A DNA stretch of 64,000 bases, from NCBI RefSeq assembly GCF_020991275.1, contig NZ_JAJLQY010000001.1, positions 957,979-1,021,978 on the forward strand, in the 5' to 3' direction. A model generated the notes under the pieces. The model was not told the origin of the DNA. It did no database searches and worked only from the letters and a program-made list of their open reading frames with translations. Both the position numbers and the translations under genes were made by a program. Position 1 is the first letter of the stretch. The number at the start of each line of letters is the position of its first letter. This document shows positions 33,011 to 41,177 of the stretch, piece by piece. The stretch comes from Actinocorallia sp. API 0066. Lineage in GTDB: Bacteria; Actinomycetota; Actinomycetes; Streptosporangiales; Streptosporangiaceae.

Positions 33011-35742
33011 GCCCGTCCCTCCTCGACCGGCCGTCCCGTGGGGCGGATGCCCAGATAGGCGGCGGTCAGCTCGTCGGCGTCCACCTCGGCGCGCGGGCCC
33101 GACCAGGTGATCCGGCCCTGCCCCAGGTAAGCGACGCGGTCGGCCAACTCCAGCGCCTCGTGCGCCTTCTCCTCGACGACGAGGAGCGCCACACCGCGCT
33201 CACGCAGCTCCCCGAACAGCGCGAACACCTGCCGGACGACGAGCGGCGCGAGGCCCAGCGACGGTTCGTCGGCGATCAGCACGTCGGGCGGGCGGATCAA
33301 CGCGGGCGCAAGCGCGAGGATCTGCTGTTCCCCGCCGGAAAGGGATCCGGCCGGAAGGTCACGGCGTTCGGCCAGCCTCGGGAACCGCTCGTAGGCGCGC
33401 GCCCTGTCGACCGTCGAAGGCAGCCAGAGGGTGAGGTTCTCCTCCACGGTCAGCCCGGGGAAGATCCCCCTGCCCTCGGGGGCGAGGTACAGCCCTCGAC
33501 GCGCCCGCTTGACCGCGCCCGTCGTGGTGATGTCGTCGCCGCCCAGCAGCACCCGCCCGGACGTGGGGGAGACCTCGCCCACGGCGACCGCGCAGGCCGT
33601 CGACTTGCCTGCGCCGTTCGCGCCGAGCAGCGCCAGCACCTCGCCCGAGCGGACCTCCAGGTCCACCCCGCGCAGCACCGTCGTGTCCCCGTAGCCCGCC
33701 ACGACCCCTTCGAGCCGCAGCGCGGGTTCTTCTGACGGCCTCGTGCCGGGCCGCTCCACGGGGCTGTCCTCCACCTCGGTGTCCCCATGGCTGGAATCCA
33801 AGGGGCCTGCCGACCCGGTTCCACCACCCTCCGTGGAAGCCGCCTTCTTCCGTCTCCTTCGATACCGCTGCTCCGCGAACTGGGCGAGCACACCGTCCGG
33901 GTGCCTGGCCAGGATCATCCCGCCCAGCCCGAAGAGGATCGCCTCCACATGCGTCGAATCGGTGACGTAAGACAGGACCTCGTGGGCGACCCCCACGATG
34001 AGCCCGCCGACAACGGCCCCGCCTATCCGCCGCACCCCCTGGAGCACCACCACGGCGAGCCACACGAACCCGAGGTTCACCCGCAGGTCGGTCGCGTAGA
34101 TCTGGCCCGCGAACGTCGCGAACAGCACGCCGCCGAGCCCGCAGACGGCCGAGGCGACCGCGAACAGGGTGAGCTTGGTCCGCACCGCCGACACCCCGGC
34201 CGTCCGCGCCGCGGTGGGCGCCGAGCGGACGGCGAGGATCGCCCGGCCCGAGGGGGAGCGTTCCAGGTTGCGGACGAGCAGCGCGACCACGCCGATCACC
34301 GCGAGCAGGAGCACGATCCGCGTCCTCGGGTCGCTCGTGTCGGTCGGGCCGAGCACGATAGCCGGGAACTTCCAGCCGAGGGTGCCGTTGCTGAACGCGT
34401 CGATCTGGAAGAGGACCTGGTCGGCGAGCAGGCCCAGCGCGAGCGTCGCGAGGGCCAGCACCTTGCCGCCGAGCCGCAGCGCGGGCAGCGCCACCACCAG
34501 CCCCGCCGCGACGGCCGCCGCCACGCCGAGCACGACCGCGAGCCCGAACGGCAGCCCGTGCCCGACGACGAGCCCCGCCGTCAGCGCCGCCAACGCCGCG
34601 AAGGACGCCTGCGCGAGGTTGACCATGCCGCCGATGCCCGTCACCACAACGAACGAGCAGAAGATCAGGGAGAACACCAGGCCCGTCGCGACGAGCCCCG
34701 CCCAGTAGTCGCCCGCGAAGAACAGCACCCACACCAGCCCGACGACCGTGCCCACGATCCACGGTAGGACGCGTCTCCAGGGCGGCAGATCCGCGAGGTA
34801 GTCCGGAGGCGGCGTGTCCTGCGCGACCGTACCGGCGACCCGCGTGCGCGCGCGGTTGAGCACAACCAGGCCGACCAATAGGAGGATCGCGGGTACGCCC
34901 GTCGCAAGGCCCGTCACCTGCTCGGTGAGGGAGCCTCCGTAGCCCGCCACGAGGTTCTGCACGACGCCCAGGGCGAGGCCCGCCGCGAACGTCCAGGGGA
35001 TCGAACGCAGGCGGCCGAACACCGACGCCGTCGCGGCGGTGAACATCAGGACGGTGAAGGCGCTCTGGTCCAGGCCGAGCGCGGGCACCGCGAGGATCCC
35101 GGCGAGCGCGGCCAGCGCCGACGACAGCATCCACGCCTGCGCGGACGCCGCGTCGGCGTCCACACCCCGCCAGGTCGCCAGGGCGCGCTGGTCCACGGTC
35201 GCGCGCATGCGCAGGCCGAGCGGCGTGTGCCGCATGACGAGCCACAGGCCGAGCGCTGAGGCCGCCGCGAGCGCGAAGACAGCCAACTGGTCGGAGTCGA
35301 GACGCACGCCGTCCAGCGGCTCGTAGGAGGTCGGCGGCTGCGGGCCGAGACCGCGCGCCGACGCGCCCTCGGTGACCGAAGGCAGCCCCAGCACCTCCAC
35401 CAGCCACAGGCCGAGCGCGGGCAACGCGATGAGAAGGCCGATCGTCGCGACGATCTGCTGGGTCTCCCCGGCCGTCGCCAGGCCGCGGAACATCAGCCGG
35501 TGCAGCACGTAGCCGAGCAGCGGCGCGAACACCGCGACGGTGAGCGCCGCGGCGGGCCAGGCGGGCCAGCCCCCGCCCGACGTCAGCTCGAAGTACAGCA
35601 GCGCGGCGACGAACCCGACGGCGCCGTGCGCGAAGTTGAACACGCCGGTGGCGGCGTGCGAGAGGGTCAGGCCGGAACCGAGCAGGGCGAAGATCGCGCC
35701 GGTCACGAGCCCGCTGAGGACGAGTCCGAGGAATTCGGTCAA
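33007..35742 (-). CDS. Fused LivH-LivM-LivF: two permease domains and one ATPase in one chain
   Basis: A 911-residue inner-membrane protein from a TTG start with GGGAG 7 nt upstream. Residues about 1-295 are a LivH-type permease (FNFAHGAVGFVAALLYFEL). Residues about 310-615 are a LivM-type permease (GIGGMVNLAQASFAALAALT). A charged linker of about 50 residues follows (RYRRRRKKAASTEGGG). Residues about 675-905 are a LivF ATPase with Walker A LLGANGAGKST (about 704), signature LSGGEQQ (about 802) and Walker B VLIADEPSLGL (about 824). The frame is open throughout, with no stop or good internal start. Only the second ATPase (LivG) is separate. Confidence 0.9.
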   Translation of the reverse strand: MTEFLGLVLSGLVTGAIFALLGSGLTLSHAATGVFNFAHGAVGFVAALLYFELTSGGGWPAWPAAALTVAVFAPLLGYVLHRLMFRGLATAGETQQIVATIGLLIALPALGLWLVEVLGLPSVTEGASARGLGPQPPTSYEPLDGVRLDSDQLAVFALAAASALGLWLVMRHTPLGLRMRATVDQRALATWRGVDADAASAQAWMLSSALAALAGILAVPALGLDQSAFTVLMFTAATASVFGRLRSIPWTFAAGLALGVVQNLVAGYGGSLTEQVTGLATGVPAILLLVGLVVLNRARTRVAGTVAQDTPPPDYLADLPPWRRVLPWIVGTVVGLVWVLFFAGDYWAGLVATGLVFSLIFCSFVVVTGIGGMVNLAQASFAALAALTAGLVVGHGLPFGLAVVLGVAAAVAAGLVVALPALRLGGKVLALATLALGLLADQVLFQIDAFSNGTLGWKFPAIVLGPTDTSDPRTRIVLLLAVIGVVALLVRNLERSPSGRAILAVRSAPTAARTAGVSAVRTKLTLFAVASAVCGLGGVLFATFAGQIYATDLRVNLGFVWLAVVVLQGVRRIGGAVVGGLIVGVAHEVLSYVTDSTHVEAILFGLGGMILARHPDGVLAQFAEQRYRRRRKKAASTEGGGTGSAGPLDSSHGDTEVEDSPVERPGTRPSEEPALRLEGVVAGYGDTTVLRGVDLEVRSGEVLALLGANGAGKSTACAVAVGEVSPTSGRVLLGGDDITTTGAVKRARRGLYLAPEGRGIFPGLTVEENLTLWLPSTVDRARAYERFPRLAERRDLPAGSLSGGEQQILALAPALIRPPDVLIADEPSLGLAPLVVRQVFALFGELRERGVALLVVEEKAHEALELADRVAYLGQGRITWSGPRAEVDADELTAAYLGIRPTGRPVEEGRA

Positions 35743-35798
35743 GACGGCTCCCGGGGGGTCGGCGCCGCCCGGCCGCGCGGCCGGACGGCGCCCGAGGG

Positions 35799-37043
35799 CT
35801 ACTTCAGCGGGGTGTTCGGGGTGCACCTGAGGTGCTGGGCCACCTCGAAGGCGGCACCCTTCAGCTGGACGAGAGCGCCGCAGCCATTGGGCTCCTTCTT
35901 GTCCTTCGGGTACTCGATACGGCCGAACCCGGGGTTCTCGTAGGTGAAGGACTCCGCGGCCTTCAGGAACGACTCGCGGGTGAGGTCCTTGCCCGCCTTC
36001 TCGGCTATCGCGAGGAACACGTCGGCCGCCCAGTAACCCACGGCCATGTGCTGGGTGAACTCGACAGCGCCGCCGCCGGACGCCTTGACGATGTCGTCGC
36101 GCATCTGCCTGGCCTGCGGGAGGTCGGACTCGAACGGCTCGAACTGCGGGGACGCCAGGACGCCGTCCAGGCCCGCCTTCAGCGCCGGGTCCTTCAGCAC
36201 GATCGGGTCGTAGCTCGTCGCGTCGCTGATCGCGCCCTGGTACCCGGCCTTCTTCAGCGCGCCGAACAGCCCGGCGTTGAGCTTGGCCCCGGCCATGATG
36301 GACACGACGACGTCCGGCGGGCCGCCCTCCGCCTTCATGATCTTGTTGACGTACGGCAGCCAGTCCTGGGGAGGCGCGGTCGCCGGGATCGCCGCCGACG
36401 TGCCCGCGATCTTGAACCCGGCGGCGGTGAACGACTGGCTGATCGTGCTGACGCCCGTCTTGGAGGCCGTGGAGTCGGTGCCCTGGATCCACGCGCGCTT
36501 GCCCTCGGCCCCGCCGAGCTGCGCCGCGACCTGGCTGCCCCACCACGTCTGGGTGCCCGCGCCCGGCTCGGGGGCGAGGCAGCCGTTGTAGCCGAACGCC
36601 GTCCTGAGGCCGCACCACTGCGGGCCCGTCGCCCAACCGAACCACGGGACGCCCTGCTGCTCCAGGAAGCTGCCTCCGCCGAACGAGGGTGAGTTGACGG
36701 GGACGACGGCGAACACGCCGTCCTTCTGGACGAGCTTCTGCGCGGCGGTGGCGCCCTTGGCGGGGTCCATGCCGTCGTCCTCGGCGCCGGTGAACTCGAT
36801 CCTGCGGCCGTGCACGCCGCCGTCGGCGTTGGCGCGGTCGAACCTGGCCTTGGCGCCGATCTCGGCGGCGCCGGTGGAGTAGCCGGTGGCGCTGGTCTTG
36901 GCCAGGATGCCGGCGATCTTGACGCTGGTGTCGGTGACTCCGGCGGCCCCGTCGCCCGAGCCGGTGTTCTCCGTGGTGGTACAGGCGGACAGGAGGGCCG
37001 TCGCGAGGAGGACGGCGGCCGCCGTGCGGGTGTGTCTGGGCAT
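35799..37043 (-). CDS. LivK-type substrate-binding lipoprotein
   Basis: A 414-residue lipoprotein. Signal MPRHTRTAAAVLLATALLSAC has the lipobox Cys at 21. The type I periplasmic-binding fold is shown by VKIAGILAKTSATGYSTGAAEIGAKARFDRANADGGVHGRRIEF and later PPDVVVSIMAGAKLNAGLFGALKKAGYQG. These proteins bind amino acids, amides, aromatic acids or other small acids. It heads the transporter operon (LivK, fused LivHMF, LivG), directly behind two CAAGC-type operators, so the ligand is probably the substrate of the local pathway. Confidence 0.92.
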   Translation of the reverse strand: MPRHTRTAAAVLLATALLSACTTTENTGSGDGAAGVTDTSVKIAGILAKTSATGYSTGAAEIGAKARFDRANADGGVHGRRIEFTGAEDDGMDPAKGATAAQKLVQKDGVFAVVPVNSPSFGGGSFLEQQGVPWFGWATGPQWCGLRTAFGYNGCLAPEPGAGTQTWWGSQVAAQLGGAEGKRAWIQGTDSTASKTGVSTISQSFTAAGFKIAGTSAAIPATAPPQDWLPYVNKIMKAEGGPPDVVVSIMAGAKLNAGLFGALKKAGYQGAISDATSYDPIVLKDPALKAGLDGVLASPQFEPFESDLPQARQMRDDIVKASGGGAVEFTQHMAVGYWAADVFLAIAEKAGKDLTRESFLKAAESFTYENPGFGRIEYPKDKKEPNGCGALVQLKGAAFEVAQHLRCTPNTPLK

Positions 37044-37084
37044 AGGGGGTGGACTCCCAAGCGGAACGCGGACCGGGCTAGTTG

Positions 37085-37102
37085 ACCTAGCGCTCGTTTG
37101 AT
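37085..37102. promoter_or_regulatory. Weak CAAGC-type operator C2
   Basis: ACCTAGC-GCTC-GTTTGAT has three mismatches to the local consensus. It lies 42 bp before the LivK start and 24 bp from the perfect site C1. It may serve the LivK side of the divergent promoter. Confidence 0.5.
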
Positions 37103-37126
37103 CCGGAGGGTACGCGCGGGTCTCGT

Positions 37127-37144
37127 ACCAAGCAAGTGCTTGGT
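37127..37144. promoter_or_regulatory. CAAGC-type operator C1
   Basis: ACCAAGC-AAGT-GCTTGGT is a perfect fit to the 18-bp consensus. The inner 14 bp at 37131-37144 also fit the KstR2 consensus AnCAAGnnCTTGnT at every defined position. TACGGT (37147-37152) follows and is a -10 box 7 nt before the ATG at 37160, so the site abuts the promoter of the alcohol dehydrogenase. Confidence 0.85.
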
Positions 37145-37159
37145 GTTACGGTGCTCGGT

Positions 37160-38263
37160 ATGACGACGACAATGCGCGCCGCCGTGCTCCGCGAGTTCGG
37201 CGCCCCCCTGGAGATCGTGACGGTGGACGTGCAGGAGCCGCGCGCCGGCGAGGTGCTGGTGCGCGTCGCCGCGTCCGGCATCTGCGGCTCCGACCTGAAG
37301 ACGCTCGACGGCAGGAGCCCCGTCGTCCGGCGGCTGCCCGTCATCCCCGGCCACGAGAGCGCCGGCGTGGTGGCCGCCGTCGGGCCCGGCGTGACGGGCG
37401 TGAAGGAAGGCGACCACGTCGTCGTCGCGATGAACGGGCCGTGCGGGCGCTGTCGCAACTGCACGCGGGGACGGGTGCACCTGTGCTCAGGCAAGTCCCG
37501 GATGGCCGCGATCATGGGGATGATGGCGGACGGCTCGACACGGCTTTCACTCGACGGCGAGCCGGTGACCCCCTACATCGGGATCGGGTCGTTCGCCGAG
37601 TACGCCGTCGTGTCCGAGGCGATGTGCGTCCGGGTGGCCGCCGACGTGCCGCTGGACCTGCTCTCGTTGACGGCCTGCGGCGTCGTCACGGGCGTGGGGG
37701 CCGTGTTCAACACGGCACGGGTGGAGCCGGGCTCGTCCGTCCTTGTGGTCGGCGCCGGCGGGGTGGGGTTGAACGTCATCCAGGGCGCCGTCCTCGCGGG
37801 CGCCACGACGATCATCGCCGCCGACGTGAACCCGGCCAAGTTGGACCTGGCGAAGGAGTTCGGCGCGACCCACACCTTGCTGTCCGAGGACCTCCCGAAG
37901 CAGGTCGGCGAGATCGTGCGCGGCGGCACCGACTACGCCTTCGACGTCACCGGCAACCCGGCCGTCCTCGTCTCCGCCTTCACCGCGACCCAACCAGGCG
38001 GCACCACCGTCATGGTCGGCAGCCCCTCCGCCCCCACCCTCGACATCCCCACCTCCGCCCTCTTCTCCTCCCGCCGCCTCATGGGCACCCAGGGCGGCGA
38101 CGCCAACCCCGCCCGAGACCTCCCCCTCCTCGTCGACCTCTACCGCCAAAACCGCCTCAACCTGACCTCCCTGGCCACCGAACGCGTCCCCCTGGACTCC
38201 GTCAACGAAGCCATCACCAGAGTCCGCACCGGCCAGGTAGCCCGCTCCCTCCTCACCTTCTAA
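37160..38263 (+). CDS. Zinc-dependent medium-chain alcohol dehydrogenase
   Basis: A 367-residue enzyme that oxidises an alcohol with NAD(P). Catalytic zinc ligands are in SGICGSDLKT and PGHESAGVV. The structural-zinc cysteines are in CGRCRNCTRGRVHLC. The nucleotide site is VLVVGAGGVGLNVIQ. It resembles actinobacterial class III/mycothiol-type and NDMA-dependent alcohol dehydrogenases. It is leaderless, divergent from the LivK operon and overlapped by operator C1. Likely an alcohol-to-ketone or aldehyde step of the local pathway. Confidence 0.92.
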   Translation: MTTTMRAAVLREFGAPLEIVTVDVQEPRAGEVLVRVAASGICGSDLKTLDGRSPVVRRLPVIPGHESAGVVAAVGPGVTGVKEGDHVVVAMNGPCGRCRNCTRGRVHLCSGKSRMAAIMGMMADGSTRLSLDGEPVTPYIGIGSFAEYAVVSEAMCVRVAADVPLDLLSLTACGVVTGVGAVFNTARVEPGSSVLVVGAGGVGLNVIQGAVLAGATTIIAADVNPAKLDLAKEFGATHTLLSEDLPKQVGEIVRGGTDYAFDVTGNPAVLVSAFTATQPGGTTVMVGSPSAPTLDIPTSALFSSRRLMGTQGGDANPARDLPLLVDLYRQNRLNLTSLATERVPLDSVNEAITRVRTGQVARSLLTF

Positions 38264-38270
38264 CCCCCAC

Positions 38271-38348
38271 GGGTGACGCGCCCGCCTGGCGCGTCACCCG
38301 CACGCGGGTTCCAAGCCCCGGGTAACGCGCCTGGTTGGCGCGTCACCC
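38271..38348. terminator. Two adjacent 12-bp-stem hairpins
   Basis: GGGTGACGCGCC / GGCGCGTCACCC with a 5-nt loop at 38271-38299, then a near copy at 38320-38348 (GGGTAACGCGCC arm, loop TGGTT). They lie between the convergent alcohol dehydrogenase and the nuclease-like remnant and probably end transcription from both sides. A third copy is at 38654-38682. Confidence 0.8.
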
Positions 38349-38362
38349 GCACGGCTCCGGGG

Positions 38363-38680
38363 TCAGTCGTCGAAGAGCTGGTCGGCGCTGGTGACGGTGG
38401 CGGCGCGTTCGATCCAGCGGTCGAGCTGGTCGAGGTCGGCGCAGGCCGTGATGCGGTCACGGACGGTGTGCGGCACCAGGACGCCCCGTGCCTTGAGGAA
38501 GGCCACGATCGCTTCCGCCTTGTACTTGGCTGCTCCGCGGGCTTCGCCTTCGGCGCGGAGGGAGTCGGTCCAGGGGCTGGAGTAGGAGAAGGGGACTCGT
38601 TCCATGCGCTGTTTTACGCTGCTTTCGACAGTGGACTTGGACGAGGCGGGCGTGGGTGACGCGCCTGGTTGGCGCGTCAC
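38363..38680 (-). pseudogene. Duplicated C-terminal remnant of the neighbouring nuclease-like gene
   Basis: About 80 codons, from RVPFSYSSPWTDSLRAEG to the end ADLDQLDRWIERAATVTSADQLFDD, closely match the C-terminus of the complete gene at 38697-39545. The catalytic N-terminal part is absent. The 20 or so residues before the match come from unrelated sequence, including hairpin DNA. An open frame of 105 codons remains, so a short protein could be made, but I regard it as a remnant. The stop codons of the two copies are exactly 334 bp apart. Confidence 0.75.
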
Positions 38681-38682
38681 CC
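38654..38682. terminator. Third copy of the 12-bp-stem hairpin
   Basis: GGGTGACGCGCC-TGGTT-GGCGCGTCACCC, lying just after the complete nuclease-like gene on the minus strand. It is 334 bp from the copy at 38320, the same offset as the duplicated gene ends. The hairpin was therefore duplicated with the gene end. Confidence 0.8.
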
Positions 38683-38696
38683 GCGCGGGTCCGGGG

Positions 38697-39545
38697 TCAG
38701 TCGTCGAAGAGCTGGTCGGCGCTGGTGACGGTCACGGCGCGTTCGGCCCAGCGGTCGAGCTGGTCGAGGTCGGCGCACCCGGTGATGCGCTCCCGCATCG
38801 GGTTGGTCACGAGGACGCGGCGGGCACGGAGAACGGTGAGGATCACCTCGGCCTTGCCTTCGGCGCGGAGGGAGTCGGTCCAGGGGCTGGAGTAGGAGAA
38901 GTTCTCGCGCTGCATCAGGGTCTCCACGTAGGTGCGGGAGCGGGAGTTGAGGGTGCCGAGTATGAGGTTATGGTAACGGACGGCTTCGTCGGGGTCGGGA
39001 AGGGAATCTAGGGCGGTACAGACGGTTTTGAGGAGATTGCGGTTTTTGTTGCCGTGGGTCATGGCGGAGAGGGCGGCCAGGGGGAGGTTCTTTTGGGCGG
39101 TCTCCAGGGTGAGGGTTGTTGGGATGTTGGCGGGGCCGATGGTGAGGGGGCGGAAGATGAGGTCGGGGTGGCCGAGGTCGAAGCCTTCGGCGCACCAGTG
39201 GACGACGTTGGGGTCGGGGGTGAGGACGAGGAAGGCGACGGGGCAGCGGAGGTCGTGGCGGAGGCGGGCCTGGTAGAGGGGCCAGGCCCACTCGCGGGAG
39301 GGGTCCTTGCGGAGTTGGACCTCGAAGCAGACGGCGAACTCGACGGTGCCGGTGTGGTTGGTGAAGGTGATGGTGCGGTCGCGGGTGAGCTCGAACGGCT
39401 TGAAGTCGTTGGCGTCCTCCGGCCCCAGGGCGAGCGTGCAGTTGTGGGGCGTCTTGAGGCCCAGGGCGGTGCAGAAGTGGGACACGAGGTCAGGGTGCTC
39501 CCTGATGAGGATGGTGCGTGCCTCGTGGGCTGCGGAAACTGGCAT
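38697..39545 (-). CDS. PD-(D/E)XK nuclease-like hypothetical protein
   Basis: A 282-residue protein of a family abundant in Streptomyces-like genomes, distantly related to Rpn/YhgA-type PD-(D/E)XK nucleases. It starts MPVSAAHEARTILIREHPDLVSHF. The likely active-site strand is FAVCFEVQLRKDPSREWAWPLYQARL (Glu-x-Gln). The C-terminus RERITGCADLDQLDRWAERAVTVTSADQLFDD is the typical tail. The exact role is unknown; relatives are linked to recombination or transposition. It was probably acquired or amplified within the catabolic region. Confidence 0.75.
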   Translation of the reverse strand: MPVSAAHEARTILIREHPDLVSHFCTALGLKTPHNCTLALGPEDANDFKPFELTRDRTITFTNHTGTVEFAVCFEVQLRKDPSREWAWPLYQARLRHDLRCPVAFLVLTPDPNVVHWCAEGFDLGHPDLIFRPLTIGPANIPTTLTLETAQKNLPLAALSAMTHGNKNRNLLKTVCTALDSLPDPDEAVRYHNLILGTLNSRSRTYVETLMQRENFSYSSPWTDSLRAEGKAEVILTVLRARRVLVTNPMRERITGCADLDQLDRWAERAVTVTSADQLFDD

Positions 39546-39846
39546 GGCCGGGACAGTAGTGACACCTGGGGGAATTCGCCCGGCAAATCAAGCAATTCGG
39601 AATTGATTTGTCCGGGTTTGTCATTAAGGTGGTTTATGTCCCGGCGGGGCGGGTCGGGAAAAGTCATTCCTTGAGTGGATCGGGCAGGGCTGGGAGAGGT
39701 CCGCAGGGGATTGTCAGTGATTCCTTAATGGCGCGGTGAAGATTGGCTCTTGTCCCGGTTCGGTGTGGTTCGTCGGGGGTAGTTCCTGCCGGACAGGGGT
39801 AGTCCGACAGTGAACGGAGACTTCTGTCGGCCCTCGGGGGGAAGCC
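39546..39846. other. Intergenic region without a gene (301 bp)
   Basis: This is the gap between the divergent nuclease-like and CBS genes. It is less GC-rich than its surroundings (for example TTGATTTGTCCGGGTTTGTC near 39604). It probably contains both promoters. Short frames here have poor codon bias and no ribosome site except the one for the CBS gene. I see no operator of the CAAGC type. Confidence 0.6.
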
Positions 39847-40275
39847 ATGGCCGAGAAGAACCGCGCGCGGGATCTTATGCATCCCGGGGCGCGCACGCTG
39901 GAAGCGCACGAGACCCTGGACCGGGCGGCGCAGCTCATGCGCGAGGAGGGCGTCGGCGCGCTGCCCGTCGTCGGGCCCGACGGCAGGTGCACAGGAATCA
40001 TCACCGACCGCGACATCGTGCTCAAATGCGTCGCTGAGGGGTACGACCCGGCGAAGGTGACGGCGTCCGACGTGGTGGGCGGGCTGTACTTCTGCCCGCC
40101 GGACGCGACCGTCTCCCAGGCGCTGGAGATCATGGAGAAGCACCGGATCCGGCGGCTCCCGGTGATCGAGAACGACGCGATCATCGGCATGATCAGCGAG
40201 GCCGACCTGGCCCGCCATCTGCCGGACACGCAGCTCACCGAGTTCGTGCACCGGATCTACACCGGCACCGCCTGA
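39847..40275 (+). CDS. Two-CBS-domain protein
   Basis: A 142-residue cytosolic protein made of a tandem CBS pair. The first is ARDLMHPGARTLEAHETLDRAAQLMREEGVGALPVV, then GIITDRDIVLKCVAEG. The second is YFCPPDATVSQALEIMEKHRIRRLPVIENDAIIGMISEADLA. CBS pairs bind adenine nucleotides and sense energy or stress; stand-alone ones are common in dormancy regulons of actinobacteria. A good ribosome site, GGGGGGAAG, precedes the ATG. It has no evident tie to the catabolic genes around it. Confidence 0.9.
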   Translation: MAEKNRARDLMHPGARTLEAHETLDRAAQLMREEGVGALPVVGPDGRCTGIITDRDIVLKCVAEGYDPAKVTASDVVGGLYFCPPDATVSQALEIMEKHRIRRLPVIENDAIIGMISEADLARHLPDTQLTEFVHRIYTGTA

Positions 40276-40318
40276 CCGCGTTCTGTCCCGCCGGGCCTGG
40301 GGCCGGGCGTCTTGCGAG

Positions 40319-40333
40319 CCCGACTTCGTCGGG
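40319..40333. terminator. Short hairpin between convergent genes
   Basis: CCCGAC-TTC-GTCGGG, a 6-bp stem, lies between the CBS and SDR stops. Its shape resembles the hairpin in the 70-bp repeat at 2.8-3.0 kb. Confidence 0.5.
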
Positions 40334-40359
40334 AGCGCCCGCCCCGGGCGGTCGGTGGT

Positions 40360-41133
40360 TCAGGTGAACCGCTGGCCGCCGTTGACGTCGAGGACCGCCC
40401 CGGTCGTCGCGGCCGACAGGTCGCTCGCGAAGTGCAGGACGGCGCGGGCGACGTCCTCCTCGGTCGCGATCCGCCGCAGCGCCATCGCGGCGGTGTCGCG
40501 CGCTCGGATCTCCTCGTAGGTGACGCCCTCGGCTTCGGCCCGCGTGCGCATCCAGTCGTCCAGGACGGTGCTGGCGATCCACCCGGGCGCGACGCAGTTG
40601 ACCCGCACCCCGTGGGGCCCGAGCTCGTCCGCAAGGCAGTGCGACAGTAGGTGGACGGCGGCCTTGCCCGCCGCGTAGTCGCTGCGCCCCGCATATCCGG
40701 TCCGGCTGGACATCGACGTCAGGTTGACGATCGAGCCGGACCCCTGCGCGACCATGTAAGGCGCGACGTGGCGGCAGGAAAGCAGCGTCCCGTAAGCGGC
40801 GATGTCCACCACGGCCCGCCACTGCCGGAGATAGGCGTCGTCCATGTCGAGCACGTTCTTGCGGTGCGTTCCGGGAAAGGCCGCGTTCACCAGGACGTCG
40901 ATCCGCCCGTATGTCTTGTGGACGCGTTCCGCGAGCGCCCGTACCTGCGTGGGCTCCGTGACGTCCGTAGGGACGGGCAGCGCACCGCATTCGGAGGAGA
41001 TCTCCTCAAGGGTGGCGGTCGTACGCGCGGCGACAGCGACGTTCGCGCCTTCGGCGGTCATGAGCCGGGCGAGGGTGCGGCCGAGCCCGGGACCGGCTCC
41101 GGTGATGATCGCGGTCTTCCCGTCGAGCAGCAT
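40360..41133 (-). CDS. Short-chain dehydrogenase/reductase A
   Basis: A 257-residue NAD(P)-dependent oxidoreductase, MLLDGKTAIITGAGPGLGR. It has the TGxxxGxG cofactor motif, VLVNAAF, and the catalytic set with NLTSMSSRTGYAGRSDYAAGKAA (Ser, Tyr, Lys) and CVAPGWIAS. It is divergent from the acyl-CoA dehydrogenase operon across operator D. Likely oxidises a hydroxyl group or hydroxyacyl-CoA of the local substrate. Confidence 0.9.
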   Translation of the reverse strand: MLLDGKTAIITGAGPGLGRTLARLMTAEGANVAVAARTTATLEEISSECGALPVPTDVTEPTQVRALAERVHKTYGRIDVLVNAAFPGTHRKNVLDMDDAYLRQWRAVVDIAAYGTLLSCRHVAPYMVAQGSGSIVNLTSMSSRTGYAGRSDYAAGKAAVHLLSHCLADELGPHGVRVNCVAPGWIASTVLDDWMRTRAEAEGVTYEEIRARDTAAMALRRIATEEDVARAVLHFASDLSAATTGAVLDVNGGQRFT

Positions 41134-41144
41134 GCGCGCACTGT

Positions 41145-41162
41145 ACCAAGCGATTGCTTGTT
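41145..41162. promoter_or_regulatory. CAAGC-type operator D with leaderless promoter
   Basis: ACCAAGC-GATT-GCTTGTT differs from the consensus only in the last arm. TACCGT (41166-41171) is a -10 box 6 nt before the GTG at 41178. The site therefore sits directly over the promoter of the five-gene operon and 12 bp from the ATG of SDR A on the other strand. Confidence 0.8.
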
Positions 41163-41177
41163 TGGTACCGTGCGGGC

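Noticed and set aside
36800..37030. A small plus-strand gene opposite the start of the LivK gene
   Set aside because: Frames here are antisense to the LivK signal peptide region and have no ribosome site or bias.
39664..40251. A 195-codon minus-strand frame covering the upstream region of the CBS gene
   Set aside because: It lies opposite the CBS gene, has no homology I recognise and no ribosome site.
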